DNA of 64,000 bases from Cordia subcordata (Eukaryota > Streptophyta > Magnoliopsida > Boraginales > Cordiaceae). Every line of letters starts with the position of its first letter. The first letter of the stretch is position 1. The notes below the pieces were generated by a model. That model did no database searches. It saw only the letters and a list, made by a program, of their open reading frames with translations, and was not told the DNA's origin. The translations under genes and the position numbers were made by a program. The stretch covers positions 8,716,001 to 8,780,000 of the forward strand of contig JAPTOF010000010.1 in NCBI GenBank assembly GCA_028554755.1, read 5' to 3'. This document shows positions 35,408 through 46,429 of this stretch, piece by piece.

Positions 35408-36160
35408 TATAAGATGCATATGAAGTCTTTCAGAAATTATTAGGCTGATTAAATAACTAAATATAATTGCATCCATCACGGGAGAATATGTCTTATCACA
35501 ATCAATTCTAGGCTTTTGTGAAAAACCTTCTGCTATAAATTGTGCTTTATATCTTATAATTTCATTATTTATATTTTGTTTTTGCACGAATGCCCACTTG
35601 TAGCCTATAGGCCTTATATTTTCAGGAGTTTGGACTATAGGTTCAAAAACTTTACACTTTGCAACAGAATTTAATTTACCCTTTATTACATTTTTCCATT
35701 TAAGCCAATCATTTCTATATCGATATTCTTGAATAGACTTTGGTTCATAATTCTCGCTTTCTATCATTAATTTAGTAGCTACTGCATATGAAAATTTTTC
35801 ATCAACAACAATTTCATTTTAGTTCCATCTTTTTCCTGTAGAGATATAATTAATTAATATCTCTTCATTTTTAATATTTTCACTATTTTTATCATGCTTA
35901 GGTATCTGAATCTTTGCTGGAGTTGTCTTTCCAGCTATTTTTGTGACATCAACAATGCCAACTTGCTTATTTGGCTTCTTCTTTTTTCTAGAATTTTTAT
36001 CTTTAGAACCAATTAGCCTGCCACGCTTTTGGTGTGTGACATACTCATTTGTTAGAGTATCAATAGATTTCTCTTTTGGAATATCAATTCTAGCAAAAGC
36101 GTTTCGGGCTGGAACATGTGACTTAGTCACTCTCTTTGTATCAGTGAATGCATCTGGCAA
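35408..36160 (-). pseudogene. Copia integrase-RT linker and RT N-terminal part
   Basis: 36160-35819 reads as the basic linker (PARNAFARIDIPKEKS, HQKRGRLIGSKDKNSRKKKK). After a stop, 35767-35408 gives RVT_2 motifs: SIQEYRYRNDWLKWKNVIKG, PIGYKWAFVQKQN, RYKAQFIAEGFSQKP, DKTYSPVMDAI. The frame ends at the CACTA insertion. Confidence 0.85.
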
Positions 36161-36299
36161 TTGGTGAGCAATCTTTTATAGATGAATAATTTTTTGAACT
36201 TCTTGTTCAAATATATTTGTACGAGGATGAAAATGACCCATAGATGATGCATTCCATGTAATTTTTTTCTTTTTCAGCTTTTGCTTTTCTCCTTCTAAT

Positions 36300-37200
36300 G
36301 CTAGGAATATTGTTTTGTAAAAAAATCTCTAGTTAAGAGTTCAAGATATTTACTGATTGATGGAGAGTCAAAGCCAATATATATTCCCAGTCTTCTTTAC
36401 GGTCCCATTTTTGTGTGCTACAGTGGAGCAATTAGTTATACTGCACAACCAAATATTTTTAAATAAGATATATTTGATTCTTGACTAGAAACCAATTGTA
36501 AAAGAGAATATTTATAATAAGCAGTTGGTCTTATCCAAACTAGTACTACAGTATGTAATATGACATATCTTCAAGCAGAACTAGACAACTTAGTTCTCAT
36601 AAGTAGTGGTCTAGTGATTAGTTGTAGGCATTTAATAAAAGATTATGCTAAATCATTTTGAATATGTGTGTGACCACAAGATGCTCAATTATAATCTCAA
36701 TTGATGTACAATAATTATTAAAAGATTGGGATGTAAATTCTTCTGCATTATTAAGATGAATTTTTTTAATTATATAATCCGAAAATTGTGCACGTACGCC
36801 GATTATTTGTGCGAGGAGTCTTACAAATGTCATATTTCTAGTGGATAATAAGGAGAATGTGACCAACGTGTGGAGGCATCTATTAATACCATAAAATATC
36901 GAAATAGTCCACATGCTAGAAAAATAGGCTTGCATATGTCTCCTTGAATTTGTTTTAAAAATGTAGGATTTTCAGCATCAATTTTAATTAGAGATGGCCT
37001 TATAATAAATTTCCCTTAGACACAAGTAGTACAAAAAAAATTCATTTGATGAGAATACTCTTTTATTCTTTAATGAGTGTCCATGTGAATTTTCAATAAT
37101 TCATCTCATCATTATTACGCCTGGATATCCAAGGCGATCATGCCAAAGAATAAAACTCTTTGGATCAATTACCTTTTGGTTTATCACGGTATTTGATTCA
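36300..37200 (-). pseudogene. Copia GAG-pre-integrase and integrase remnants
   Basis: Broken frames retain WHDRLGYPG, IQGDICKPIF, FMVLIDASTRW and, at 36935-36648, the core stretch with ISFV-like and NNAEEFTSQSFNNYC (expected final acidic residue of the integrase core). Several stops and frameshifts. Confidence 0.75.
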
Positions 37201-37315
37201 ACAGGATTTATATAAGCATAATATAGTCCAAAAGATAATGCTGGCAATTTTTCTAATATACACTTTTTGCCAGATATAAGTGATGTGATATAGAGATATT
37301 CTTTATTGCCCTCCT

Positions 37316-37567
37316 TTATAGTTTCAATATGATAACCATTTTCTCATATATTTTAAAACTGAGTAGATTCTTTTGTGATCTACTTGAATAAAAGGCATTT
37401 CTTATTATCATTTTTGTTCTTTCGAGGAATATAACATAAGCTCTATCAGAGCCTTTAATTAATTTTACAGAACCAGCTATTATATTGACATTTGCATCAA
37501 CTAATTTCAATTGAGAGAAATATTTCTTATTCTTGAGAATAATATGTGTTGTAGTACTATCAGCCAA
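37316..37567 (-). pseudogene. Copia protease-region remnant
   Basis: MADSTTTHIILKNKKYFSQL corresponds to the copia protease start, where the DSG/A-T motif has become DSTT. It is followed by VKLIKGSDRAYVI and the LLSF segment that precedes the GAG-pre-integrase domain. Confidence 0.7.
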
Positions 37568-37860
37568 ACATATTTATCCATCATTGATATGATGTAAATC
37601 CATAATTCTTCACAATAATAATAAAAAAATATACAAGTATTAGCAAAAATACGACATTCATTTCACAAAAGATAGATATTACATTCAAGCTAAAACTAAA
37701 CATTAAAGTGATAGACAATCCAACATAACAAAAATGTTCTACTCTTACATAAAGATTAATTTGGATGGACATTTCTATCACCAATCAATTGCTACATATT
37801 TTCAATACCATCCTCAAAGAAATTAAAGTAGTCAAGGTACGTGTAATTCATTTGAGTATT

Positions 37861-38433
37861 TTATTCAACAAGATTTGTTTCTACACATTTTCCATTTCCT
37901 TTAAATGAAACTTGATAAAGTTCCACAAGATGTTTAGTAGTACGACATGTTTGATGCCAATGCCCTTTGATGCCATATCTATTGTAAGTACTTTCAGTAT
38001 GTTGGAAAGATTTATTTCGTAGATTATTTCCTTTGTCGTGGTTTTCTTGTTTTTTTGAAACTTGGTGTATTTGGTTTATGAAAATTATGACCATTACTAT
38101 GTCTATGACCATGACCACGACCACATTCACGACCACGTCTATGACTATAATTATTTTAGGGAATGGTTCTGAGCTAGTTGGTCGAGTTTGATGGTTTTTC
38201 ATCAAGAGCTCATTATTTTGCTCAGTAACAAGAAGACATGAGATTAGCTCAGAATATTTTTTGAAATCACACTCTTTGTATTGTTGTTGTAAGAGAGTAT
38301 TAGATGCGTCAAAAGTAGAGAATGTCTTCTCTAACTTGTTTTCATCAGTGATCTTTTCTCCACATAATTTTAATTGTGAAGTTATTCTAAATATAACGAA
38401 ATTATACTTGCTTAGAGTTTTAAAATCTTGCAA
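37861..38433 (-). pseudogene. Copia gag remnant (UBN2-type)
   Basis: Includes DFKTLSKYNFVIFRITSQLK, LEKTFSTFDASNTLLQQQYK and LISCLLVTEQNNELLMKNHQ, typical of the plant copia gag domain. A zinc-knuckle remnant (CETNLVE follows YGIKGHWHQTC) is damaged. The 5' part towards 38800 is out of frame. Confidence 0.8.
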
Positions 38434-39675
38434 TCACAAGTGAATCCATTCATATTGAGCATTATAAGGATCACTATCTTACGATGGTCAAATCTTTCCT
38501 TCAAATTTTGTTAAAGGACTTATGGATCTATTACTGTAAGATATTTGGCTTTAAGCCCTTCAGGGAGATGATGATGAAGGAATATTAATATTTTAGCGTG
38601 ATCCTATAAGGATGCATTATTTTCTTTTTTAATTGTTTATTCAAGGTCCGTGACATTGAGATGTGTTTTGATATCAAGGATCCATGATAAATAATTGTTG
38701 ATAGAAATATTAAGGGTCACAAACTCAAGCTTCGTGAGGTTTGACATTATAAATCTAGCATATTTCAAAAACAAATTAGTAAGTGAAACAATAATATATT
38801 TACCTGACGTAACTTGTTAACTAGTAAATATAAGCACGTAGAATGAAACTAAAATAATACAAATATGACATATGAGACTTATTAGCATGACATAATATAA
38901 CATAAGATGTCAATTTCAAATGTAAATAACATGTTAGTGTAATTGTTACGATTAATCATTATATTAGTGTTTATCTCCTTATAAGTTATTTTTTTTGAGT
39001 CTTGATAATCATGTGTCCAAGAGTCAAAGTGATCACGTTCTCAAAGTCACAGTAATCGGGTCTTCAAAAATTATGGTATTTGTTATTATTATTTTATTTA
39101 TTTATTTTGTTTTATTAAATAGAGAATATTGTAATAATATGTTAAAAGAAATTCTAAAAGAAGTAATTTAATAGAAATTTTTATTTTCAAAATAAATGCA
39201 AAGTAAATTAAATATGGTTTTAAAAACTTTATGCCATATATATGATGTAATATCAAAAATAAAATAAAAACCATTACCGAATTTTGGTAGAGTCTTGCCC
39301 CTTTTAATAATTGGCAGAACTTTCCATTGGCAAAAACTAGTGCTGATAACGTGTTATAAAATAATTTGGATATATTATAAAATAATTTGAAAACAACAAA
39401 TGTCTCTATATTTATCTTTTGAAATCTTTTCTACTTCAAACTCATATGTTCTTCCAATCCCTGTCTTTTATAACCAAGGCCAAGGAGACAATGCATTAAA
39501 TGAAAAGATTTTGTCATAACAAAATCCCATGCTACTTGCTACAATTGTTACTTTGATTTCCAATGCATTTGAGCTTTATTATTAATTTTTTTTCCAAAGT
39601 CACCATGCTACTTTGTCAAATGATAAGCAACTATCTTTGACTTTGGTGAATGTCGATTTCATTCACAACAACAAT

Positions 39676-40446
39676 CACGTTAAGCCAGAATATTCAAATT
39701 TACACCCCATTAAACTAATGATCAGAAGAGCCGAACTAACATAATATTGAAAATCATTTGAGTAAGGATAATGCAAAAAGATTTACAAGTTGGGAAATGG
39801 GCCATGTGATGTAATGAATAATGACCTCATGGTATTGACACATAGTACGTAGATTATATGTCATCCCTGACATATAATCTGAAGTTAGTATTCAAGTTTT
39901 TCTTCTTTTATTTTATTTTATATTTGTCATATATAACATATATGTCCAAGTTCAGTTCAGACATGTGACAATTTTTTTTTTTGGGACAAAGGCATGTGAC
40001 AATTGAGAACTTCAAAGTACGACACAAACACGCAAGTCTTCTGTCGGATGAAAGTCAATAATCGACAAAACCCATCTTTTGAATTTCAAAAAACTTATAA
40101 CATTTAAGCCTTTTTTGTTAAAAAAGAAACCTAATTTTGTTAATGACACTAATTTGTTTTTACAGACTGGTCTTGTTAATTTTGCGTGGTCAACTCCATA
40201 GTCAGCTTTGATGATCTCTTAACTGTAACTACATTCATGTCATCTCAAACGTCACGCTGTCAATTGTATCTCCTTCCATAATCCTACTATATATAATCGC
40301 TCCTGCTGCATGATCAAGCACTCAATCACAGCTTTTCTATATCCATTTGTATATTAATTACTCACATTAGAAGTTCAACTGTTTCATCTACAAAGTTTTA
40401 GTTGAAACGGTCTGAAAAATACAAATACACGAAGAAAATTGTAGCC
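39676..40446 (+). promoter_or_regulatory. UGT copy 1 upstream region
   Basis: Contains a conserved promoter block shared with copies 2 and 3: GTCATCCCTGACAT near 39859, ATGTGACAATTGAGAACTT near 39998, then TCGGATGAAAGTCAATAATC near 40043. A TATA box CTATATATAATC lies at about 40286-40297, 150-160 bp before the ATG. Its distal part aligns with the copy-3 upstream sequence across the copia insertion site. Confidence 0.6.
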
Positions 40447-41840
40447 ATGGCACAAAACCCCCATGTCCTCGTGGTAACATTTCCTTCACAGGGAAACATG
40501 AATCCAGGCCTCCATTTTGCTAAGCAGCTTATCAAGAGGGGCGTACAGTGACTTTCGCGACGACCATCTATGCTTGTCGTCGCATGTCGAAGGCCGGAGG
40601 CGTGCCGAAGGGCTTAAACGTTGTAGCCTTCTCGGATGGATATGATGATGGCTACGATCTCAACCCAAATGATTTCAGTCAATACATGACAGAGCTGAAG
40701 AATCGTGGGATACAAGGCTTGAGAGACATCATCCTCAGCTTTGCTGACCAAGGCCCCCCCGTAACGTGCCTAGTCTACTCTATTTTGTTGCCTTGGGTTG
40801 TAGATTTGACTCGTGAACTTCACATCCCATCTGCTTTTCTTTGGGTTCAACCAGCGGCAGTTTTCGATATATACTACTATTACTTCCATGGCTATGAGGA
40901 TAAATTCAGAAAAGATAGCAAAGGCCCCATTTGGTCACTTCAGCTTCCTGGACTCCCATTGCTCTCAGAACGTGACCTTCCCTCATTCATGGTCTCTTCA
41001 AGCGCAGATATGTATACTTCTGCTCTGACAACATTCAAGGAGCATCTAGAGAAACTTGATGCTGAAGAAAATCCCAAAATACTTGTCAACACATTTGACG
41101 CTCTTGAGCCTGAGGCTTTCAAGGCCATAGAAAAGTGCAAATTGATTGGTGTTGGACCCTTGATTCCATCAGCTTTCGTGGATGGAAAAGATCCGACAGA
41201 TACTTCATCCGGTTTCGATCTTTTCGAAAAATCAAAAGATTACAACGAATGGTTAAACTCAAAGCCTGAATCATCTGTTGTTTATGTATCATTTGGGAGT
41301 TTGGTGAATCTACCAAAAAATCAAATGGAGGAGATCGCGAGAGGGTTGTTAGAGACAGGCAGGCCATTTTTGTGGGTGATAAGAGAGAATGAGAATGCAG
41401 AAGAGAAATTAAGCTGCATGGAAGAATTGAAGCAACAAGGCATGATAGTGCCCTGGTGTTCGCAGCTAGAGGTTCTAACGCATCCATCTTTGGGCTGTTT
41501 TATGACGCATTGTGGATGGAATTCTACATTGGAAAGCTTAACTTGTGGGGTGCCACTTGTGGCTTTTCCTCAATGGACAGATCAAGCCACAAACGCTAAG
41601 CTGATACAAGATGTGTGGAGGACAGGGATAAGGGTAACAACAAAGGAAGATGGAACAGCTGAGAGTGATGAGCTCAAGAAGTGTATAGAGATGGTTATGG
41701 ATGGTGGAGAAAGAGGCCAAGAAATGAAAAGAAATGCTAAGAAATGGAACGAATTGGCAAGGGACTCTATGAAAGAAGGTGGTTCTTCTCACAAGAATTT
41801 GATATCATTTGTTGAAGAAGTTGGAAAGATACATGTCTAG
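40447..41840 (+). pseudogene. UGT copy 1: family-1 UDP-glycosyltransferase, one-base frameshift
   Basis: Would encode about 464 residues of a plant family-1 glycosyltransferase, which moves glucose from UDP-glucose to small lipophilic acceptors in the cytosol. The UGT75 group (crocetin or flavonoid-type glucosyltransferases) is my best guess from phrases such as DALEPEAFKAIEKCKLIGVGP. The PSPG box is intact at 41454-41585 ([30 protein letters not shown]). ATG 40447 matches copies 2 and 3. Two N-terminal defects: at codon 17 the catalytic His of GHINP is Asn (SQGNMNPG), and one base is missing near 40546-40548, giving TGA at 40549-40551. The frame is otherwise open for 430 codons from 40548. 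No intron. The rest looks well preserved, so inactivation seems recent or the single-base loss could be an assembly error. Confidence 0.9.
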
Positions 41841-42239
41841 CTAAAGGAGGTGTAAACTTCAGAATTCCATTCAAGGTTTTATTATGTTGCAGTTGTTAAC
41901 AATTGTTGGTATTTTACCCTTCTGTTCTTTTTTCTATTTGCATCTTCGGTTTTTTTTTTTTGGCGCATTTCGGAGAAATGTAATCGAATCTTATTTCTAG
42001 TTTAGGTTGGTATTCCTCGTGGTGTATGACCCTTCAAATCAAATAACAGATTATTAGCAATGGCTATTGATTAGCTATTGAAGCGGCCTTGACGTCCAAT
42101 GCCCTTTTCTTTGCATGCTATATTATTGAATTTTTTTTTTCTTTTAGATGCTAACTTATTTATAGACTTGTTAAGAGGCAAAATATGTAATCATTGCTTG
42201 TTAATTAGCTAGATGATTCAAGACTTTTTTCAACCTCTA
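41841..42239. other. 3' flank of UGT copy 1
   Basis: The first about 150 bp align with the 3' flank of copy 2 (GTAAACTTC, AGTTGTTAA, AATTGTTGGTATTTTACCC), so the tandem duplication unit includes downstream DNA. No other gene seen. Confidence 0.6.
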
Positions 42240-42400
42240 AAGATATCCAAGTCGAGAAGCAACTACATCTGTTTGGACATTTGTGACTAGCCAGCTTCCA
42301 AAAGACTTGAAGGAAGGTGGTTGGTATCGTGGTGGGTGGAGACTGGAGATGATGTTGCTGAGGGTGACGGAATTGAGATGGAGTCACTGTCAGTAGCCAT
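42240..42400 (-). pseudogene. First-exon relic shared with 52829-52930
   Basis: From ATG at 42400 (minus) it reads MATDSDSISIPSPSATSSPV, then a stop after about 37 codons (LLEAG). An equivalent start, MATDSESTSIPSPSTTFSPV, lies downstream of UGT copy 2. Such conservation in a duplicated block suggests the 5' end of another gene carried with the UGT duplication. I do not recognise the product. Confidence 0.4.
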
Positions 42401-43559
42401 GGAAAAAAATTTGATCAAAAAAGAAATAAATAAATAAACCAGGATCAAGACTGCTCGTTACTGAAGCAAGTTTACTTGAGTATCATATAGAGAATTATCC
42501 TCAGAGAATGAAAGCTTGTTTTGATAGTATGAGAAAATTACCGTAAATTATAACAGGCACCACTATTATTGTGCACGGGTACTTAAAAAACAGGGGAAAA
42601 ATTTGAAATACACACAAACACACCTAAACACATGCACAGGTCAAACAGATCTTTGCAGATCTGACCAAAAAAAAGAAAAAAGATCTCTGCAGAGGAAAAA
42701 AAAAAAAAATCATACAGATCTCCGCTGATCATGGACTGTATACGTTCGATCGTAGAGGATGATGATGTCCACAAAGTCGCAGCCCTCAACACCGAAGAAG
42801 TTTTCGCTTCGATTTGATGATACCGTTAGCCTCACGCCAATGAGATTAACTTGTTTGTGGTTGCGCCGTTGAGGATAGCTTGCCAAGTCGTAGCTGCAAG
42901 GGCAAGAAGCTGCAAACATGGCCATTCACCAGCGGCGAAGCGAGGACGCTAGGGTTAGTAGGGACAATTATTTAAGTATAACTTTTTTAATTAAATTATG
43001 AAAAATTAATATTAAAAAATATATAATATCAATATAGTTATATTATTTTATCATACAAAGAAGAGATAAATAAATAGGTATAGTCATTATAAATTAAAAA
43101 ATATATATTTTATAATTGTCATTGGCATGGTTTCAAAATTTGAAATTGTTGAGTATTCAGCTTATTATTGATGTTACAAATACATTATCTTTATGTAAGT
43201 GATAACACAAAATTTTAGGGCATAATTTAGATTTACTAGTAGATCTTCTAAGTTGCTCTCCACATCATGTTGTTTGAGTACCTCTGTGTATTACTTGAAT
43301 ATTCGTTGCATTAGATATAAAAAAAATTGTTCCCCCTAAAAATTTTATTTTCTTTATAAAAAATTATCAATTATATTAGTGTCTTGTTCAAGAAAATAAC
43401 GACTTATAAATAAAATTCAAATTAAAAAATATAGATTTGAATATAATACATAAATTGAAATAATAATTTATACATAAAAATTGATAATTTTGAATTAATA
43501 CTATTATGAGGTAACTATTATCTTAAGAATTAATAATTGGCCCTTAGTACTTTATATTA
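42401..43559. other. Spacer with hAT-like relic
   Basis: 42440-42540 is shared with 52970-53050 (GAAAGCTTGT and neighbours), part of the tandem duplication. From about 42947 (CAGCGGCGAAGCGAGGACGC) to about 43200 the sequence aligns with the interior of the hAT element at 53723-54354. No intact right end or TSD was found. No gene supported. Confidence 0.45.
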
Positions 43560-44475
43560 TCTGTACTCTAGCAATACGTGTGGGATGAGATTGTAACTTT
43601 ATGTCATCACTGACATAATTTGAGATTCAGTCACGTGGCAATTGACAACTTAAACGCACCACATTATCATGCAAATGTTCTATTGGATGAAAGGGCAATA
43701 ATTGGCAAAACCAGTGGTATGAGGCAAAACCTAACAACATGACCAAAAAAAGAAAAAAGTAAATAAATAAATAAAACCCAACAATGACAACAAAAGAGTT
43801 TAAGTTAAATCAATATTAAAAATCAAAAGTTCAAAAACTTACAATATTTGAATAATTTTGGTTGAAAAAATCTAATTTCATTTAATGACGCCTATATTTC
43901 AGTGTGGAATTTCAATGCAAATTTACTAATGTTAAGGTTTTGAAGTTCAAACCATTAATTCTATGTTTCACAAAATTTATGTCCCAAACTAAAAAAGACA
44001 TGATCCCGCGATTTTAGATTAGGTCTCCTTAGTATTTAGATTCTTTCCAAGGATAATAGCACTATTATGTTTAATTGTGTTTGTATATTTTTTAAAGGTA
44101 GTAGTACTACTTTATTTATTTTATATACTTGTATTTGCATTTTGCATATTGTATTAAGGTTGGTCACTTGGCCACTTGGCCTTCATTCTTAAGAGTAAAC
44201 TAGAGGGTTAGGCCTAGCCCTTCTCTACTTTGTATTTTTTATTTTTATTTTTGTGCTTATAAAATTTCAGTGAGAAGAACTTGCCCTCTTATCAAAATTA
44301 GAAAAAAAAAAACTGCGATCCTTCCGTTAAATAGACGTTGAAGTACATTTTACAACTAGTACATTAACATCTTGATTTCTGAACCACAAGGACAAAATTC
44401 CGGAATGTGTTCGCTCAATCGTCATCTCAAACGTCATCGCTATGAATCTTATCTGGGGTCAAATCCTACTATCAG
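43560..44475 (+). promoter_or_regulatory. Displaced distal promoter of UGT copy 2
   Basis: Carries the UGT promoter block: GTCATCACTGACAT near 43602, CACGTGGCAATTGACAACTT near 43632, TTGGATGAAAGGGCAATAAT near 43682, then GTCATCTCAAACGTCA near 44420 and AAATCCTACTAT, as in copy 1 just before its TATA box. The gene it belongs to starts 5 kb away at 49471 because a MULE and a Helitron are inserted between. Confidence 0.6.
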
Positions 44476-44484
44476 GAATATAAT

Positions 44485-44878
44485 GGGATTTTTTATTTTT
44501 TTGACCTAATTTTTAATATATTGCGCAAAAATAATCTACTTTTAAATTGGGTTTTAAAAATGACTCAATCTCATTCTGGAAATGGATTTCAATAATGCTG
44601 AAATAAAAGCATCCACGGATCATAAATAATTGCATAAAGAAAAAACGTAATACCGTCACATAAATAAATAATGTAAAAACAAGGTATGTTAAAAAAAAAG
44701 TTGCAAAAACACCAGCCGCGTTCTAGGAAAGCGACAGGGTTCCTGGAACGCGGTCTCATTTTGGGAACCCGCCAGGCGCGTTTCTAGAATGAGATTGGGT
44801 CATTTTTGAAATCTAATCTTAAAGCAGATCATTTTTTAGCGGTATATTAAAAATTGGGTCAAAAAAATAAAAAAACCC
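44485..44878. mobile_element. MULE-3: 394-bp non-autonomous MULE in UGT copy 2 promoter
   Basis: Inverted repeats of about 100 bp: left GGGATTTTTTATTTTTTTGA, right reverse-complemented GGGTTTTTTTATTTTTTTGA. Perfect 9-bp TSD GAATATAAT at 44476-44484 and 44879-44887. The short interior contains inverted CGCGTTCTAGGAA / TTCCTGGAACGCG units. Non-coding. Compared with copy 1, it lies in the TATA region (copy 1: CTACTATATATAATCGCTCC; copy 2: CTACTATCAG, element, ATATAATGCTCC). Confidence 0.88.
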
Positions 44879-45106
44879 GAATATAATGCTCCTAAAAACC
44901 TAATAATTGGGCTAATATGAGGTGATGTCATAAGGAAAAGAGGAAAAAGTGGACATAAAATTAAATCGCTTTTAATTAGGAGTTGCACGTCTTATTATTA
45001 TTGTTATTATTACTATATTATAAAAGAAGCAATGATGCGTTTTTCTTCTTGGTATAAATGGTGCCTTTTCACCATTTTTCATACAAACGATATGAAAATG
45101 ATGTCG

Positions 45107-45472
45107 CCCCCAGGGGCATATGTGAGTTGGTAAGTGGCCAGGTGACTGGGGTGGAGACACTCCAACAACGCGGGTTCGAGTCCGTGTGGCGGCAGTACCC
45201 TGTTGAAATTGTGAGTTGGTAAGTGGCCAGGTGACTGGGGTGGAGACACTCCAACAACGCGGGTTCGAGTCCGTGTGGCGGCAGTACCTTGTTGGAATAT
45301 TGTAGGGGCTGTTGCTGGATTTCGAAACTCGTTGGTCCTCTCCCTGACCGAAACCCGTTGGTCCTCTCCCTGACAGGGCTGCCACTCATGCACATCCCTA
45401 TTTAATATCCCACTTAGTCATGTGACTTCTGATCAAATGAGAAAGAGGTTCACATTTGGTTAACCCTTTCTT
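45107..45472 (+). mobile_element. tRNA-derived SINE with duplicated head
   Basis: 366 bp flanked by an 18-bp perfect TSD GATATGAAAATGATGTCG (45089-45106, 45473-45490). Pol III box B GGTTCGAGTCC occurs twice (about 45173 and 45262) because an 89-bp head unit (45122-45210) is repeated in tandem (45211-45300). The 3' part ends CCCTTTCTT. The uninterrupted target is seen in the second Helitron 5' copy at about 45747-45770. Confidence 0.85.
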
Positions 45473-45643
45473 GATATGAAAATGATGTCGTTCCTGTTTG
45501 CAATGCTATACAAGCTAAAGACGAAAATATAAGCTCTGTCCTTGTAATTGCGACATTTGTCTACTACTTTTGACAAGTGTGTGCCAGGTGTTATCTTGTT
45601 TTTCAAACAATATATCTGTGCTTCTAAAAGTCACTCTGGAAAA

Positions 45644-45909
45644 TTTTATTATTATTATTATTATTATTACTATATTATAAAAGAAGCACTGCTGAGTTTT
45701 TCTTCTTGGTACAAACGGCGCCGTTTCACCATTCTTCATACAAACGATATGAAAATGATGTCGTTCCTGTTTGCAATGCTATACAAGCGAAAGACGAAAA
45801 TACAAACTCTGTCCTTGTAATTGCGACATTTGTCTACAAGTGTGTCCCGGGTGTTATCTTCTTTTCCAAACAATATATCTGTGCATCTGAAAGTCACTCT
45901 GGAAAGTTT
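45644..45909 (+). repeat. Second copy of the Helitron 5' end
   Basis: Aligns with 44995-45106 plus 45491-45643: both contain ACTATATTATAAAAGAAGCA, TTTTTCTTCTTGGTA and AAGTCACTCTGGAAA. The copy lacks the SINE, so duplication or double insertion preceded the SINE insertion or the SINE hit one copy only. Confidence 0.75.
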
Positions 45910-46429
45910 TGACAAAAAAAGAGAAATAGAAGTATGGCTCCTATAGTTCCAATGGTGAGACGCGTAAAATGAATTAGAAAATCTTTTTTTTTTTTTTCCA
46001 ATTTCTTCTTCTACTCTCTTTGCTTTTTCTCTTTATTTTCAAATTATTTGTTACGTGTTCTTTTTAATTGAATTTTTCAGGTAGTTGACAAGCAAAAGTA
46101 TTGCGGTGTCAATTGCCTCAATATTATCTGGTGGTCAAATAATGATCTCTACCCCTAAGATAATTTTTATCTTACTTGCAATTTTATGTGATTATTTGTT
46201 AATTTTCAGCATATATATATATATATATATATGTGCCCGCGCGCTAGAGCATGTGTGGGTTTCTATCTGCTTAAGTGTAAACAGATGACTGTCATGTGAG
46301 GTAATTGTAGGGGTTTTCTAGATTTTATCCCATTGTCAGGAAGAAATATGCAATGTATCGTAGTTGCAACTTTTAATAAATAGGAGGAAATCATACTTGA
46401 TTTTACATATATTACATTATTAAACGGTT

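Larger units (their letters stand above)
27974..39670 (-). mobile_element. Ty1/copia retrotransposon, degenerate, split by CACTA element
   Basis: LTRs of 319 bp each at 27974-28292 (3' LTR) and 39352-39670 (5' LTR), beginning TGTTGTGAATG and ending ATTTTATAACA on the minus strand. Flanks CCAAT (27969-27973) and ACAAT (39671-39675) agree at 4 of 5 bases. A polypurine tract CCAAGGGAGAA abuts the 3' LTR, and TTATCAGCAC lies next to the 5' LTR in primer-site position. The gene order gag, protease, integrase, reverse transcriptase, RNase H runs on the minus strand, with many stops and frameshifts. The LTRs differ visibly, so the insertion is old. The CACTA element at 29778-35404 interrupts it. Confidence 0.88.

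Noticed and set aside
40813..41792. Alternative frames on both strands across UGT copy 1
   Set aside because: Shadows of the glycosyltransferase frame, which alone shows family motifs.
42710..42925. 71-codon minus-strand frame
   Set aside because: No recognised motif, no partner in the duplicated region and no intron or promoter support.
45122..45300. Two tRNA-gene-like segments
   Set aside because: They have box B but no foldable full tRNA, and lie inside a SINE with its own TSD; annotated as SINE heads instead.
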